Shown piece after piece: positions 1 to 9,044 of a stretch of DNA of 64,000 nucleotides. Source of the DNA: Hymenobacter baengnokdamensis. Lineage in GTDB: Bacteria > Bacteroidota > Bacteroidia > Cytophagales > Hymenobacteraceae. Under the pieces are notes generated by a model. It saw only the letters and a list, made by a program, of their open reading frames with translations, was not told the DNA's origin and did no database searches. Position 1 is the first letter of the stretch, and every line of letters begins with the position of its first letter. The DNA lies in assembly GCF_008728635.1 (NCBI RefSeq), contig NZ_CP044285.1, forward strand, positions 2,480,001 to 2,544,000, in the 5' to 3' direction. The position numbers and the translations under genes were made by a program.

Positions 1-1
1 T

Positions 2-754
2 CCCGTGTTAGATGTTCCGGGTCCTGAGCGCTCTTTTTCGCTTCCTCTTAGTTATAAGGCAGGTATTCAGCTGGAGCAAGAAGCTTCCTGGGTAGGCTTG
101 GGTTGGTCGCTTAATGCTGGTGCAATTGCACGAACAGTGAATGGCTATGCCGACGACGCGAACGGAGACATATCGGTTTCCAATATGCATAAACGGGTTT
201 CGGATGTGAGTACAATAAATTATATCCCCCTAGTATTCTCTGTAACTGAGGAGATGTATAGTGGAAAATTCTCCGGTACTGTCGACCTGATAGGATTAGC
301 AAGCGTCAATTGGAATAATGATGGAATTGCGGGAGGCGACGTAGTAGGGCTGGGCTACCAAAAAGGGCAAGGAGCGACCATAGATCCAGTACGATTAATG
401 ATGGCGGCCGTTACTATCGCAACATTAGGTGGGGCTAGTATTGCGGAGAAAGCGACTAGTCTTGGTGTTAAAGCATTTGATCAAACCGCGACAAATATAG
501 GCATAGGTGTAGCGGTAGGGGCTTTTGGGCTTGGGCGAATGGGCGGCACTGCCTCTTTTGGCAATAGCATTACTAGTTATACAATTGGTGATTATATAGA
601 ATCCGACACTTACACTATACAGGCAAATAATACAATAGAGCACGCTTATGGATCCTTATATTTCGGTCAATTAAGTCAACAGACAAGTATTACAGGGACT
701 GGTCCTACTATTACCCCAACTGGAGGAAGCGGGGGAAATCTCCTGAATTCCTAG
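2..754 (+). CDS. Rhs/YD-type surface protein, 5' fragment (start lies outside window)
   Basis: The reading frame is open from the first bases of the window, so the true start is upstream; the GTG at 5 is probably internal. The early residues (LSYKAGIQLEQEASWVGLGW, then SLNAGAIARTVNG) are the conserved N-terminal block of large Bacteroidota Rhs/YD or SpvB-like secreted proteins. A glycine- and alanine-rich hydrophobic stretch follows at roughly residues 125-185. The frame ends at a TAG at 752-754, while frame 1 is open across this point and carries on as the next entry. One extra G in the G run at 731-735 would join the two into a single protein. I treat both entries as one gene. Such proteins are usually exported and polymorphic; a toxin role cannot be shown here because the ends are missing or atypical. 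Confidence 0.7.
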   Translation, partial: PVLDVPGPERSFSLPLSYKAGIQLEQEASWVGLGWSLNAGAIARTVNGYADDANGDISVSNMHKRVSDVSTINYIPLVFSVTEEMYSGKFSGTVDLIGLASVNWNNDGIAGGDVVGLGYQKGQGATIDPVRLMMAAVTIATLGGASIAEKATSLGVKAFDQTATNIGIGVAVGAFGLGRMGGTASFGNSITSYTIGDYIESDTYTIQANNTIEHAYGSLYFGQLSQQTSITGTGPTITPTGGSGGNLLNS

Positions 755-876
755 CTACTCGGGATTGCGCCGGGACGACCCTAGACCCAGGTACGCACCT
801 AGAGGAGACGGCGGCAGATATCTACCAGCCCAATGGCGCGGGCAACCCCATAAGTATAGCCCATGACTACTTTAGT

Positions 877-3800
877 GTGATGGGAGAGGGCGTTTCTGGT
901 TCGATACGACCTTACCGACTAGATGTTGGCAGTGTAGCCTATCCATGGATAAAAACAGCAGACTGTGATAAACATCTCAAGTACATGACCGTGCCTTTCC
1001 AGGATTATAAGGTCGGTTTTAGATACGAAGGAGATCTTTCGAATACTTACGATTATCATCAGAATGGACAAGATATTGGCTTTCAGGTAAGTGCCGACAA
1101 ACAGTCCGTCACCATTACGGACGAGCGCCTATTTGCGGCGCATGCGCGCATCGAAGCGACCCGCAAAGGGCTAGTTAATCCTTCCGCTGGCACGCCGCAA
1201 CTTGTACAAGGAAAGCATGTCGTGTGGTATAGCAACGCTGAAATTGAGCAATTGAGTGCTAACCCTGGCACCAGTGACTTTCTCGATTATAATCAGCCAA
1301 CGGCCGGAATTGGTACGGCCAATACGTTCCGCCATCAATTGCCCCCTAGTGGAATTGGGGCCTTTGCCGTAACGGGAGAGGACGGGACGACCTATCATTA
1401 CTCGCTGCCAGTATATCAATTTAAAACATGTACTAAGTCCAGCGAAAACCAGCTATCTACCACTGTTGGCCATCTCGGCAGCTATATTAAGAATGAAGGC
1501 GCCCCGAGTCCGAATAACCAACACGGGGGTTATGCAACGACATGGTTGCTCACCGCCATTACCTCCTCAGACTATATTGACCGTAACAACTCAGGTACGG
1601 TTGATGCTAGCGACTGGGGGGGATGGGTGAGATTTGACTATGGGAAATTTTCCTCTCGCTATAAATGGCGTCAACCTTACGTGGGCACCAGCTACCCCGA
1701 TACCTCTGACCCAATTGTGTACGAAGGTTACACTCAGGGCTATCGTGAAAGCTATTACTTAGATAAAATCAGTACCCGCACTAACTCTGCTTTATTCGTA
1801 AAGAGCGTTCGGCAGGATGGTCGAGGTCATTTTGATCGTTACTCTGGAGTATTTGGCCCAGATGGCTCTTTTCACGCAAATGATTTAGGTATTGATGATC
1901 ATTTTCCAGCCTCTTCGTTGCGGCTCGATGAAATTATCCTGTTGGATAATAGTACGCTTGAAAAGGCCCAAAAAGTGGATGGGATTCGGCTGCAAAATGA
2001 CCCTGTTTCCACGCCCGCCTTAAGCAATAATACCGCGGGCAATTCCACAAATACTAATTGCAGTACTTGCGGCGATGACTTCGGACAGGTATTAGATGGC
2101 TTTGACTTGACGACTGACCCGCGTATCCAGCAATTTATAGAGGCTAATGCTATTAAGCGCATACGCTTCAACTACAGTTACGAACTATGCCGGGGAGTAC
2201 CGAACTCATTTACGTATCAAGATAACCAGCTAGCTAGTCTCCCGTCCATGGATGTGGCTCACTCTACTGTTAACAGGGGCGGAAAATTAACGCTGAAAAG
2301 CTTGTCGTTCTTTGGTCCAACAGTTAACCAAACGCCAACCAAAATTATTCCTGATTTCACTTTTAGCTACGAGGCTCTCGGTCAAACAGCTGCCAACACG
2401 AATCCCGCTTATTCACAAGAAAACTGGGATGCTTACGGGATGTATAATCCCAATGGCATGCATAATACCACGAGCCATAAGCCGGATCCTGCTATCTATG
2501 CCGCACCTTGGACGCTTACTAAAGTTACCTCTCCTTTAGGAGGCGCTACCACCATCTCGTACGAACGTGATCAATATGCTCATGTGTCAGAATATGGCAA
2601 TTCTGTAATCGGATTCACCAGTGATGGGGTCTCGACCTTAACATTAGCGCCAGAACAGGCCACTATTTTAAATGACGACCTTGGTAACGTGCTGAAGGCT
2701 GGAGATAAGGTAAGAGTAGTAGCAAATCTCGTTAGTACCTGTCCAAGAACTGGCTTCTCATCAGTGGGCGTGCAAATAGATGGTGTCCTTCAAATAGCTT
2801 CTGTTAATAGTAACAGCATTACGCTTACTTCCAGCTTCAATCTGCCCTGCGGTGCACAAAGTGTCATTACCAATGATAATTACTCCCCTTACGTGCAAGT
2901 ATATACGCCAAAAAATGTAATCGGAGGTGATATACGAGTAGCCAGCATAACTACTACCGAAGGAGACAGGGAATACAAAGTTGTTTACAAATATGAGGAC
3001 TCAAGGGGCACAAGCTACAACAGTACAGGTGTGCTTACCAAAGAACCCTCATTTCTCGGGAAGTTAAGTCGGCCTACAGATTATCAATTTGACTATCCTA
3101 CTACTCCAGTTCTATATAATAAAGTGACCGTTTTACGTGGGCCTTTCCATGAAAATAATGAAAATTTATACGATAGTAAGGAAGTATACGAGTTTTTTAC
3201 ACCCACCTCGGATATGGTAACCGAGGGCCTTAGTGGTACTAGTACAAAAGGCTTCTGGGATCCAATTAATAATAACTACACAGGTATTGCTGACTTATAT
3301 AATAATCAAGTTAGGATCAATACGGGCTTGATTGGCCGGCCTAAGTCGGTGCGAACATATAATAGGCAGGGTAGCTTAGAGCTGAGTAGTGACTTTATGT
3401 ATGCAAATCAAGTAGCTAATGCGGATAATGTGGCTAGGCAAGGAAATTTTTCAGAAGGTGTTCTTACTAATGAAGAATTAGGCATTCCGACTAACCAAGG
3501 CAGTACTTCCAGAGGTGCTAGGGGTGCTGGATCCGTCATGCCACCAGTGACTACTATAATTAATCACTACCAAGTAAACCGAACTACTAAAGAGTATGTG
3601 CCGGCAATTATGACAGGGTCACGCAGCACACGTAACGGCTTAAGTATTCTGACTAATAATGTGCTCTATGACTTTTATACCGGTCAGACATTAGAAACTG
3701 CTTTTACGAATTCATTGGGTAAAATACTACACACACGTACCCTACCTGCTTACACGTTACCGGGCAATGAGGCGATGGGGGCGAAGGGGGATAATCCGAC

Positions 3801-5286
3801 AAATAGGCATATGCTGGCCCAACAGGGAGCAGTCTATACCTTAGAGGAGGTACCGGGCGGCCCAGCCTATGACCCACTCAACCCCCTCAATCCGGCTACT
3901 TCGCATGTGCTCTCGGCCAGTGTGCAAACCTGGCAGAGCAACTGGACCAATTACCGCGAAGCGGATGCTACCGGCATGTACCAGGATATAGCTGGTCAAA
4001 CGCCGGTCTGGCGGCAGGCCGCTACCTATACCTGGCAATCTCCGGTACTGGATACCGACGGTTCTCTCAAGGATTTTACGCCCTTTAACTGGAATGGAAC
4101 GCCGGACAGCCGCTGGCTCAAAACGGGGGAGACCGTCCGCTATGATCATTACTCCCACGCGGTGGAAGCGCGAGATGTGAACGGCAGCTACGCCGTTCAG
4201 AAGACGGGCTATAATCAAACGCAAGTAGTAGTGTCAGCCAGTAACGCCCGGTACACCGAAGTCGCGTACGCGGGAGCAGAAGACCAGCTTACGGTAGCGG
4301 GGGCCACGCATTTTGGCGGGGAAGTGGTGGCGGCGGACGGAATAGCCGTGGCCGCGCCTACTGCCCCCACGCACACGGGATTTTATAGCCTGCAAGTCGC
4401 CGGTGGCAAGAAAGGCTTTGTCTACCAGGCCCAGGCGGGGCGGGATGTGACGCTGGGCAAAACCTACCGTGTCAGCGCCTGGGCTAATGCCAATGCAACG
4501 GCGGGCAAGATCTATGCTTCCCTTAACGGTCGCCGGTTGGCCGAAAGCTCGCGGAGTAGTAGCACGACGAAGAAGGCGGGTGCGTGGTACTTGCTCTCCC
4601 TGCTGGTAACGGTGCCCGCTTCGGCCTCCGGCCAAACCATTGAATTTGGCTGTGCCAACGATGGCGTAGCCGCGGCTAATTTTGATGACTTCCGGGTGGC
4701 TCCGCTCACGTCCACCGTCACGAGCCGGGTCTATGACCCGCGCTCCAATCAACTGCTTTTCAGCCTGGATAACGACAATCTATTCACCCAGTATGAGTAT
4801 ACGCCCACCGGGCGCTTACGGCAGGTCTCTCAAGAAGCACTGGATGGGACGGGTATTGCGGCCTCTACCAAGAAAGTAGTGAAGCAGTATGACTATAACT
4901 ACGGGCAACTTACCGCCCCTAATTGGCTCACGACTGACTACCGGTGTAAAGTAGATGGCGATGGAAACTATACTGGCGTTGAGGAGCGGCAGATAAGCGA
5001 TATAAATTCCTTGAGTAGTTCGTTTGGCACCCTAAAATGGGAGGACAACGGGGCATCATCCACCTGTGCTCGCCCTGCTTGTCCGTTTACCGACAGCAGC
5101 ATTCCGAATCGCCTGCGCAATAATCAGTGGGAGCAGGCGCAACCGAATGGCGCCCCAACGAAGCAGACGTATGGGCAATGTTGTCAGTGGACCTACCATT
5201 GGATTTACAGCAATGGGGATGATGCGGGGGATACCTATAGTGAGTGCACAACTGATAACTGTAACCAGATAGCTCCCCAAATTTAA
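877..5286 (+). CDS. Rhs/YD-type surface protein, 3' fragment, with CBM-like module
   Basis: This 1469-codon frame continues the preceding fragment. The same frame is already open from before 721 and reads sensibly through the gap (for example SPEFLATRDC and HDYFSVMGEG), so the ATG at 877 is probably not a real start. The protein is rich in Tyr, Asn, Asp and Gly. A carbohydrate-binding-like beta-sandwich module lies at about residues 1125-1285 (LGKTYRVSAW through NFDDFRV), followed by one YD-like unit (SRVYDPRSNQLLFSLDNDN, then QYEYTPTGRL). No Rhs core hallmark (PxxxxDPxG) is visible, and the Cys-containing tail ends abruptly. The first 2.8 kb is AT-rich and the last 1.5 kb GC-rich, suggesting mosaic origin. 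Family membership is confident; function is unknown. Confidence 0.75.
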   Translation: MMGEGVSGSIRPYRLDVGSVAYPWIKTADCDKHLKYMTVPFQDYKVGFRYEGDLSNTYDYHQNGQDIGFQVSADKQSVTITDERLFAAHARIEATRKGLVNPSAGTPQLVQGKHVVWYSNAEIEQLSANPGTSDFLDYNQPTAGIGTANTFRHQLPPSGIGAFAVTGEDGTTYHYSLPVYQFKTCTKSSENQLSTTVGHLGSYIKNEGAPSPNNQHGGYATTWLLTAITSSDYIDRNNSGTVDASDWGGWVRFDYGKFSSRYKWRQPYVGTSYPDTSDPIVYEGYTQGYRESYYLDKISTRTNSALFVKSVRQDGRGHFDRYSGVFGPDGSFHANDLGIDDHFPASSLRLDEIILLDNSTLEKAQKVDGIRLQNDPVSTPALSNNTAGNSTNTNCSTCGDDFGQVLDGFDLTTDPRIQQFIEANAIKRIRFNYSYELCRGVPNSFTYQDNQLASLPSMDVAHSTVNRGGKLTLKSLSFFGPTVNQTPTKIIPDFTFSYEALGQTAANTNPAYSQENWDAYGMYNPNGMHNTTSHKPDPAIYAAPWTLTKVTSPLGGATTISYERDQYAHVSEYGNSVIGFTSDGVSTLTLAPEQATILNDDLGNVLKAGDKVRVVANLVSTCPRTGFSSVGVQIDGVLQIASVNSNSITLTSSFNLPCGAQSVITNDNYSPYVQVYTPKNVIGGDIRVASITTTEGDREYKVVYKYEDSRGTSYNSTGVLTKEPSFLGKLSRPTDYQFDYPTTPVLYNKVTVLRGPFHENNENLYDSKEVYEFFTPTSDMVTEGLSGTSTKGFWDPINNNYTGIADLYNNQVRINTGLIGRPKSVRTYNRQGSLELSSDFMYANQVANADNVARQGNFSEGVLTNEELGIPTNQGSTSRGARGAGSVMPPVTTIINHYQVNRTTKEYVPAIMTGSRSTRNGLSILTNNVLYDFYTGQTLETAFTNSLGKILHTRTLPAYTLPGNEAMGAKGDNPTNRHMLAQQGAVYTLEEVPGGPAYDPLNPLNPATSHVLSASVQTWQSNWTNYREADATGMYQDIAGQTPVWRQAATYTWQSPVLDTDGSLKDFTPFNWNGTPDSRWLKTGETVRYDHYSHAVEARDVNGSYAVQKTGYNQTQVVVSASNARYTEVAYAGAEDQLTVAGATHFGGEVVAADGIAVAAPTAPTHTGFYSLQVAGGKKGFVYQAQAGRDVTLGKTYRVSAWANANATAGKIYASLNGRRLAESSRSSSTTKKAGAWYLLSLLVTVPASASGQTIEFGCANDGVAAANFDDFRVAPLTSTVTSRVYDPRSNQLLFSLDNDNLFTQYEYTPTGRLRQVSQEALDGTGIAASTKKVVKQYDYNYGQLTAPNWLTTDYRCKVDGDGNYTGVEERQISDINSLSSSFGTLKWEDNGASSTCARPACPFTDSSIPNRLRNNQWEQAQPNGAPTKQTYGQCCQWTYHWIYSNGDDAGDTYSECTTDNCNQIAPQI

Positions 5287-5413
5287 CCAGACCCGCTAGA
5301 ACGCCCTCCCTTGAGGCCACCCGTCCAACGCAGGTGAGGTAACGGCCCCCTATTGAAAGCCCACAAAAAGCGAGTATCCTTGCTATCAACCTAGTATTTC
5401 ATCACCGGTTAGC

Positions 5414-6625
5414 ATGAACCTATCCCCCGCCTTCGTGCCGACCCGCCATCCGATGCTCTCTTGGGTACGGGTCGCGGTAGCCGTTAGTCTCAGTAGTCTG
5501 TGTTTTCACCTCACTGCCCGCGCGCAAAGTTTTGCGGGGGCAGTCAGCTACGCGGCAGGCGGCAGTCCCCAGGGTATTGCGGCCGCCGATGTGAATGCGG
5601 ATGGCCTGGCCGATTTGCTGGTGGCTAATTCGAGCGCGAATACCCTGAGTGTGCTGCTTAACCAAGTCGCGCAGCCCGGTACGTTTGCCACTGCCCCGGC
5701 GAGCTTTTCTACTAAAGGGCTGTATCCGGTCGCCTTAGCAGTGGGGGACGTCAATGGCGATACCTACCCCGACGTCGTCCTGGTCAACGAAACCAGCAGT
5801 ACGGTCAGTGTGCTGCTGAACACGAACAGCCCGGCTTTATTTGCGCCGGCTAGCGTGTATGGGAGTGGCTCGCTGCTGCCGCGGGGGATAGCACTGGGGG
5901 ATGTCAATAAGGATGGGCTCCTGGATATTGTCCTGGCCGCGACGGTGGGCAATAAGATCGGAGTTTTGCTCAATTCCCCTACGGCCCCGGGTACTTTTCA
6001 GGCCGCCCAGCTGTATCCGAGCGGCGGAACCCGGCCCGAGGGCCTGGCAGTAAGTGATGTGGATGGGGACGGGCAACTTGACATTATTGTTGCGAACCAA
6101 ACCAGTAATTCGGTCGGCGTTCTGCTCAACTCCACGCAAAGCCCTGGGACCTTCGCTACGCCCGTATCCTACGCTACTGGCGGAACCTCGCCCCGCGCGC
6201 TCCTCTGCAGGGACGTCAACCTGGATGGCCTAAGTGACATTCTGGTGACCAATATGGCCAGTGGGACGGTGAGTGTCTTACTCAATTACCAAACGGCAGC
6301 CGGCACTTTTTTGCCGGCTACTGCCTACGCTACCGCGGCATCTGGTCCGGTAGGGCTCGGCGCAGGCGATATCACGGGCGACGGCCTACCCGATGTGATA
6401 GTTGCAGATTACGAGGCAAAAACCGGCACTACCATTTCCATATTGAGTAATTCTACGGCTAAGGCTGCCGTGTTTAGTTCTGCTGCTCGACTCTACCGGA
6501 GCGGGGGGACTGGCCCCCACGACGTAACGGTGGGCGATTTCAATGGAGACGGTCGGCTGGATATCGCCACGAGCAACTTTGGCAGTAATGTGATAGGCGT
6601 CTTGTTGAATACGGGTAAATTCTAG
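5414..6625 (+). CDS. Secreted VCBS/FG-GAP repeat protein
   Basis: The 403-residue product begins with a signal peptide: a hydrophobic stretch at about residues 17-36 ending ARAQ. The rest consists of about seven repeats of 55-60 residues. Each carries a calcium-binding-like D-x-N-x-D-G-x-x-D motif (DVNADGLADLL, DVNGDTYPDVV, DVNKDGLLDIV, DVDGDGQLDII, DFNGDGRLDIA) followed by a V-x-V-L-L-N strand. This is the FG-GAP/VCBS beta-propeller pattern, so an exported, probably calcium-stabilised surface or adhesion protein is likely. No obvious type IX C-terminal domain is present, as the protein ends on a propeller repeat. It lies 127 bp after the Rhs-like gene in the same direction and could be co-transcribed with it. 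Confidence 0.85.
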   Translation: MNLSPAFVPTRHPMLSWVRVAVAVSLSSLCFHLTARAQSFAGAVSYAAGGSPQGIAAADVNADGLADLLVANSSANTLSVLLNQVAQPGTFATAPASFSTKGLYPVALAVGDVNGDTYPDVVLVNETSSTVSVLLNTNSPALFAPASVYGSGSLLPRGIALGDVNKDGLLDIVLAATVGNKIGVLLNSPTAPGTFQAAQLYPSGGTRPEGLAVSDVDGDGQLDIIVANQTSNSVGVLLNSTQSPGTFATPVSYATGGTSPRALLCRDVNLDGLSDILVTNMASGTVSVLLNYQTAAGTFLPATAYATAASGPVGLGAGDITGDGLPDVIVADYEAKTGTTISILSNSTAKAAVFSSAARLYRSGGTGPHDVTVGDFNGDGRLDIATSNFGSNVIGVLLNTGKF

Positions 6626-6659
6626 CGTAGCTAGTCCACTCCAAGAGGAGCGGCCGGGT

Positions 6660-7179
6660 TGCGCCACTATACTAGGGGTTTTATCAAAGTTATCGACTAG
6701 CGTTAAGACCCGGATTATACGCCCGTCGAATAGCTTATCCGCTACAAAATCTATGCGCCACCTCTGAGGCGGCGGCGTCACCGCCATGCGCGCTAGGTGG
6801 TGACGCCGCCGCCCGATTACGCCGTGGCCGTTCACTGCGTAAGTTCAAGCCTTCCGAACAGGAAAGGCGATGTACCCGCTTGTGGTTATCAGGCCATCCC
6901 TCCCGGCGCAACAGCATGTGAAGCCGGCGCCAGCCGTAGCGGACTTGGCACCTGAGCCAACTCGCGTAAACGATGACGTAGCACGGTATCGTCCCGGCCA
7001 TGGGCTTTATAGGACCAACTCGAACGCTGTAAGCCGATGACCCGGCAAGCTCGTCGGGCCAAGATGTGATAGGCGTGGAGGAGGTGTTGGGCCGCGTGCC
7101 TAGCGGTCCGGGCCTTAAAACTTTTTTTGAGCACGTCCTGCCACATCTGCTTGTCGAGGCTAAGGTCGGCCACGAGCTA
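6660..7179 (-). pseudogene. IS3-family (IS407-like group) transposase remnant
   Basis: Reading leftwards from 7176, the pieces match the end of an IS3 OrfA (LVADLSLDKQMWQDVLKK), then OrfB: RRACRVIGLQRSSWSYK, a one-base frame change near 6950, RYGWRRLHMLLRREGW, and after another frame change WRIDFVADKLFDG with IRVLTLVDNF, which contains the first catalytic Asp. The second Asp and the Glu are missing. The frame has at least two shifts and its 5' end stops exactly where the IS630 element begins. The OrfA start is not found on the far side of that element, so the copy was already incomplete. It cannot be functional. Confidence 0.8.
6768..6813. repeat. 18-bp-arm inverted repeat inside the IS3 remnant
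   Basis: The arms at 6768-6785 and 6796-6813 are reverse complements with one mismatch, around a 10-base loop. They are almost pure GGC/GCC repeats with GTCACC at the inner end. There is no T run, so it is not a typical terminator. It sits at one of the frame breaks of the transposase remnant and may be a palindrome formed by slippage or a tiny insertion. Confidence 0.7.
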
Positions 7180-7180
7180 T

Positions 7181-8280
7181 TTAAACTCGTCGCGAAGTAA
7201 AAAGCGAAAGCCGTTGATTAAACTTGCGGCATGCAGGTTTCCCTCACCGACCCGGAGCGCCAACGGTTGCGTGCGTTGCAAAAGCAACGGCGCGATGACG
7301 AGGGCTACGTAAAAGTGACGGTGGTGCTGTTGCTGGACAAGGGGCGCTCGGCGGGAAGCATTGCCGACGATTTGGGGCTGGATGATGGCACGGTGTACCG
7401 CTACGCCGAGGCCTTTGCCCGGTTGGGCTTGGAGAAGTACCTGGCCCACGAGCAGCGCGGCTACTGGGGGCTGCTGACCAGCACCCAACTCGCCGGCTTG
7501 TGCCAGGAGCTGCGCCGGACCCTGTACACCGACTGCCGCCCGTTGCAGGCCTGGCTGACACAGGCCACCGGCGTGCGCTACTCGGTTTCGGGCCTGACGG
7601 ACCTGCTACACCGGTTGGGCTTTGTGTACAAGCTCACCACGCCCATGCCTTGCGAAGCGGACGCCGACGCGCAGGCCGCTTTTCTGGCCAACCGGTTGCA
7701 GCCCCTGCTGGAACGGGCTGCGGCCGGCGACGCCGTGGTGTATTTTGCCGACGCGGCCCACCCCACCCACAACACCCGCTGCACCCGGGCCTGGACCGAA
7801 AAAGGCGCACAGCGGCCCCTGCCTACGGTCAGCGGACGCGAACGGGTGAATCTGAACGCGGCCCTCAACGCGCACTGCCCTACGCAGGTGTACGTGCACG
7901 AAACGGCCTGCGTCAACGCCCAGAGCACAAAAGCCTTATACGAACAGCTGCTGGCCGCCCATCCCAGCCAACCGATTTACGTGGTCTGCGACAACGCCCG
8001 CTACTACAAAAACCAGGAACTGACCCAGTGGCTGGCCGATAAGCCCCTGGTGCAGGTCTTTCTGCCGCCCTATTCGCCCAACCTGAACCTGATTGAGCGC
8101 CTGTGGAAGTTCCTGCGCCAGAAAATCATCAACGCCACCTTTTACCGCACCAAGGGCCACTTCCGACAAGCCGTGCTCGGCTTCTTCTCCCGACTCAACG
8201 AGTTCGGCCAAGAACTCGCGTCCTTACTTACCCTCAACTTTCACCTCCTGGATTCGCAACCCACTTCGTGACGGGTATAA
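7181..8280 (+). mobile_element. IS630-family insertion sequence, complete
   Basis: Imperfect terminal inverted repeats of 28 bases lie at 7181-7208 and 8253-8280, sharing the blocks CGTC, CGAAGT and GCGAA at equal spacing. TA dinucleotides occur at both edges (7182-7183 and 8278-8279), the target duplication expected for this family. The single transposase gene fills the element and its stop lies inside the right repeat. The left edge abuts the IS3 remnant, so this element probably inserted into or beside it. The exact outermost base is uncertain by 2-4 bases because several TA steps overlap. Confidence 0.85.
7231..8271 (+). CDS. IS630-family transposase
   Basis: The 346-residue DDE transposase begins with a helix-turn-helix region (about residues 30-80: LDKGRSAGSIADDLGLDDG, then TVYRYAEAF). 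The RNase H-like catalytic domain follows, with YFADAAHP (Asp174), VVCDNARYYKN (Asp254) and PPYSPNLNLIERLWK (Glu289), the signature D...D...E spacing of IS630/Tc1-mariner relatives. The frame is intact over full length, so the element may be active. The ATG at 7231 lies about 50 bases inside the left terminal repeat, the normal position. Confidence 0.95.
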   Translation: MQVSLTDPERQRLRALQKQRRDDEGYVKVTVVLLLDKGRSAGSIADDLGLDDGTVYRYAEAFARLGLEKYLAHEQRGYWGLLTSTQLAGLCQELRRTLYTDCRPLQAWLTQATGVRYSVSGLTDLLHRLGFVYKLTTPMPCEADADAQAAFLANRLQPLLERAAAGDAVVYFADAAHPTHNTRCTRAWTEKGAQRPLPTVSGRERVNLNAALNAHCPTQVYVHETACVNAQSTKALYEQLLAAHPSQPIYVVCDNARYYKNQELTQWLADKPLVQVFLPPYSPNLNLIERLWKFLRQKIINATFYRTKGHFRQAVLGFFSRLNEFGQELASLLTLNFHLLDSQPTS

Positions 8281-8363
8281 CTCCCGTAGCCGTAACCAAG
8301 GAAAAACGAAAAAAAGCTGGTTCGCTTAACCATAATAGCAAATGGGACAAGGCCCACTGGAAA

Positions 8364-8522
8364 ATGCATTTGCAAGGCGATGATTCAGAAGACAGTCTGT
8401 TTACATTGCCACAGCAACGACTGATTAGCAGTCTGCTGACTGCTGATGAATGGATTGAAGAAGAAAGTAATGATTTAGCCGAGCTCCTGCTGGCCAATAA
8501 TGTGCTTGTCGATGAAGCGTAG
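8364..8522 (+). CDS. Orphan 52-codon reading frame, probable gene remnant
   Basis: Between the two intact insertion sequences, a frame starting at ATG 8364 encodes an acidic leucine-rich peptide (SLFTLPQQRLISSLLTADEW, then DLAELLLANNVLVDEA) with coding-like composition. The frame is open upstream into the IS630 right end, so it may be the 3' end of a gene whose front was lost when the elements inserted. I do not recognise a family. The following 174 bases to the next element hold a short GTGGCCGC/GCGGCCAC hairpin near 8631-8650 and no convincing gene. Confidence 0.35.
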   Translation: MHLQGDDSEDSLFTLPQQRLISSLLTADEWIEEESNDLAELLLANNVLVDEA

Positions 8523-8735
8523 CTAATATGTTAGCACTCCTAACCTAGTGATTCAAGCGCGATTGTATGCCCTGGAAAGGACGTGCTGGCCGGTGAAAAC
8601 GAGCGGCTAGTGGATGCCCTTGATTACAACGTGGCCGCGTGAGCGGCCACCAGAGTGAGTTAACTAACTGTGGTCGTTCGGTACTGAGGTGGTCGGGTAA
8701 TTCTGGACAGAATAGGGTCTTATCTTTCGCACGTC

Positions 8736-9044
8736 ATGAAAGACAACCCTCAACCTATTAAACGCCGGCGTTATGACGCCGCCTTTCGAGCGGAGGCTCT
8801 GCGGCTAGCCGGTGAAAGCCGCTCGACCCAAGCCGCCGCGCGGGCCTTAAATATTAATGTCAAGCTACTCTACAAGTGGCAAAAGGAAGCTCTTACGCCG
8901 GTGGCCGCCGCACGGGGTGCGGAGTTGGACCCCGCCACAGCCGCTGAACTGCGCCAACTGCGGGCCACGAATCGACGCCAGGCCCAGGAGCTCGAGATTT
9001 TAAAAAAAGCCATTGCCATCTTCTCGGTGACCGACAACCAATGA
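8736..9044 (+). CDS. IS3-family OrfA (DNA-binding subunit)
   Basis: The 102-residue protein has the IS3 OrfA layout: a basic N terminus, a helix-turn-helix (YDAAFRAEALRLAGESRSTQ through NINVKLLYKWQKEA, about residues 13-55), and a leucine-zipper-like helix (LRQLRATNRRQAQELEILKK). OrfA alone usually binds the IS ends; fused to OrfB by frameshifting it forms the active transposase. The gene overlaps orfB by 4 bases (ATGA), with orfB in the -1 frame. Confidence 0.93.
   Translation: MKDNPQPIKRRRYDAAFRAEALRLAGESRSTQAAARALNINVKLLYKWQKEALTPVAAARGAELDPATAAELRQLRATNRRQAQELEILKKAIAIFSVTDNQ
9002..9008 (+). other. Probable -1 programmed frameshift site (A AAA AAA)
   Basis: Seven consecutive A lie in the phase TTA AAA AAA GCC near the end of orfA. 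Slipping back one base enters the orfB frame, which is open from here through the orfB ATG at 9041, giving a fused OrfAB. This is the standard arrangement of IS3 elements. The fusion is inferred from frame and motif only. Confidence 0.7.

Noticed and set aside
8234..8497. Minus-strand frame right of the IS630 element as the missing half of the IS407-like transposase
   Set aside because: Its translation shows no OrfA features, so the remnant does not continue past the IS630 element.
8580..8642. Short frame ENERLVDALDYNVAA as a gene end
   Set aside because: Too short, no family recognised, and bounded by a small GTGGCCGC hairpin; kept only as an uncertain remnant.
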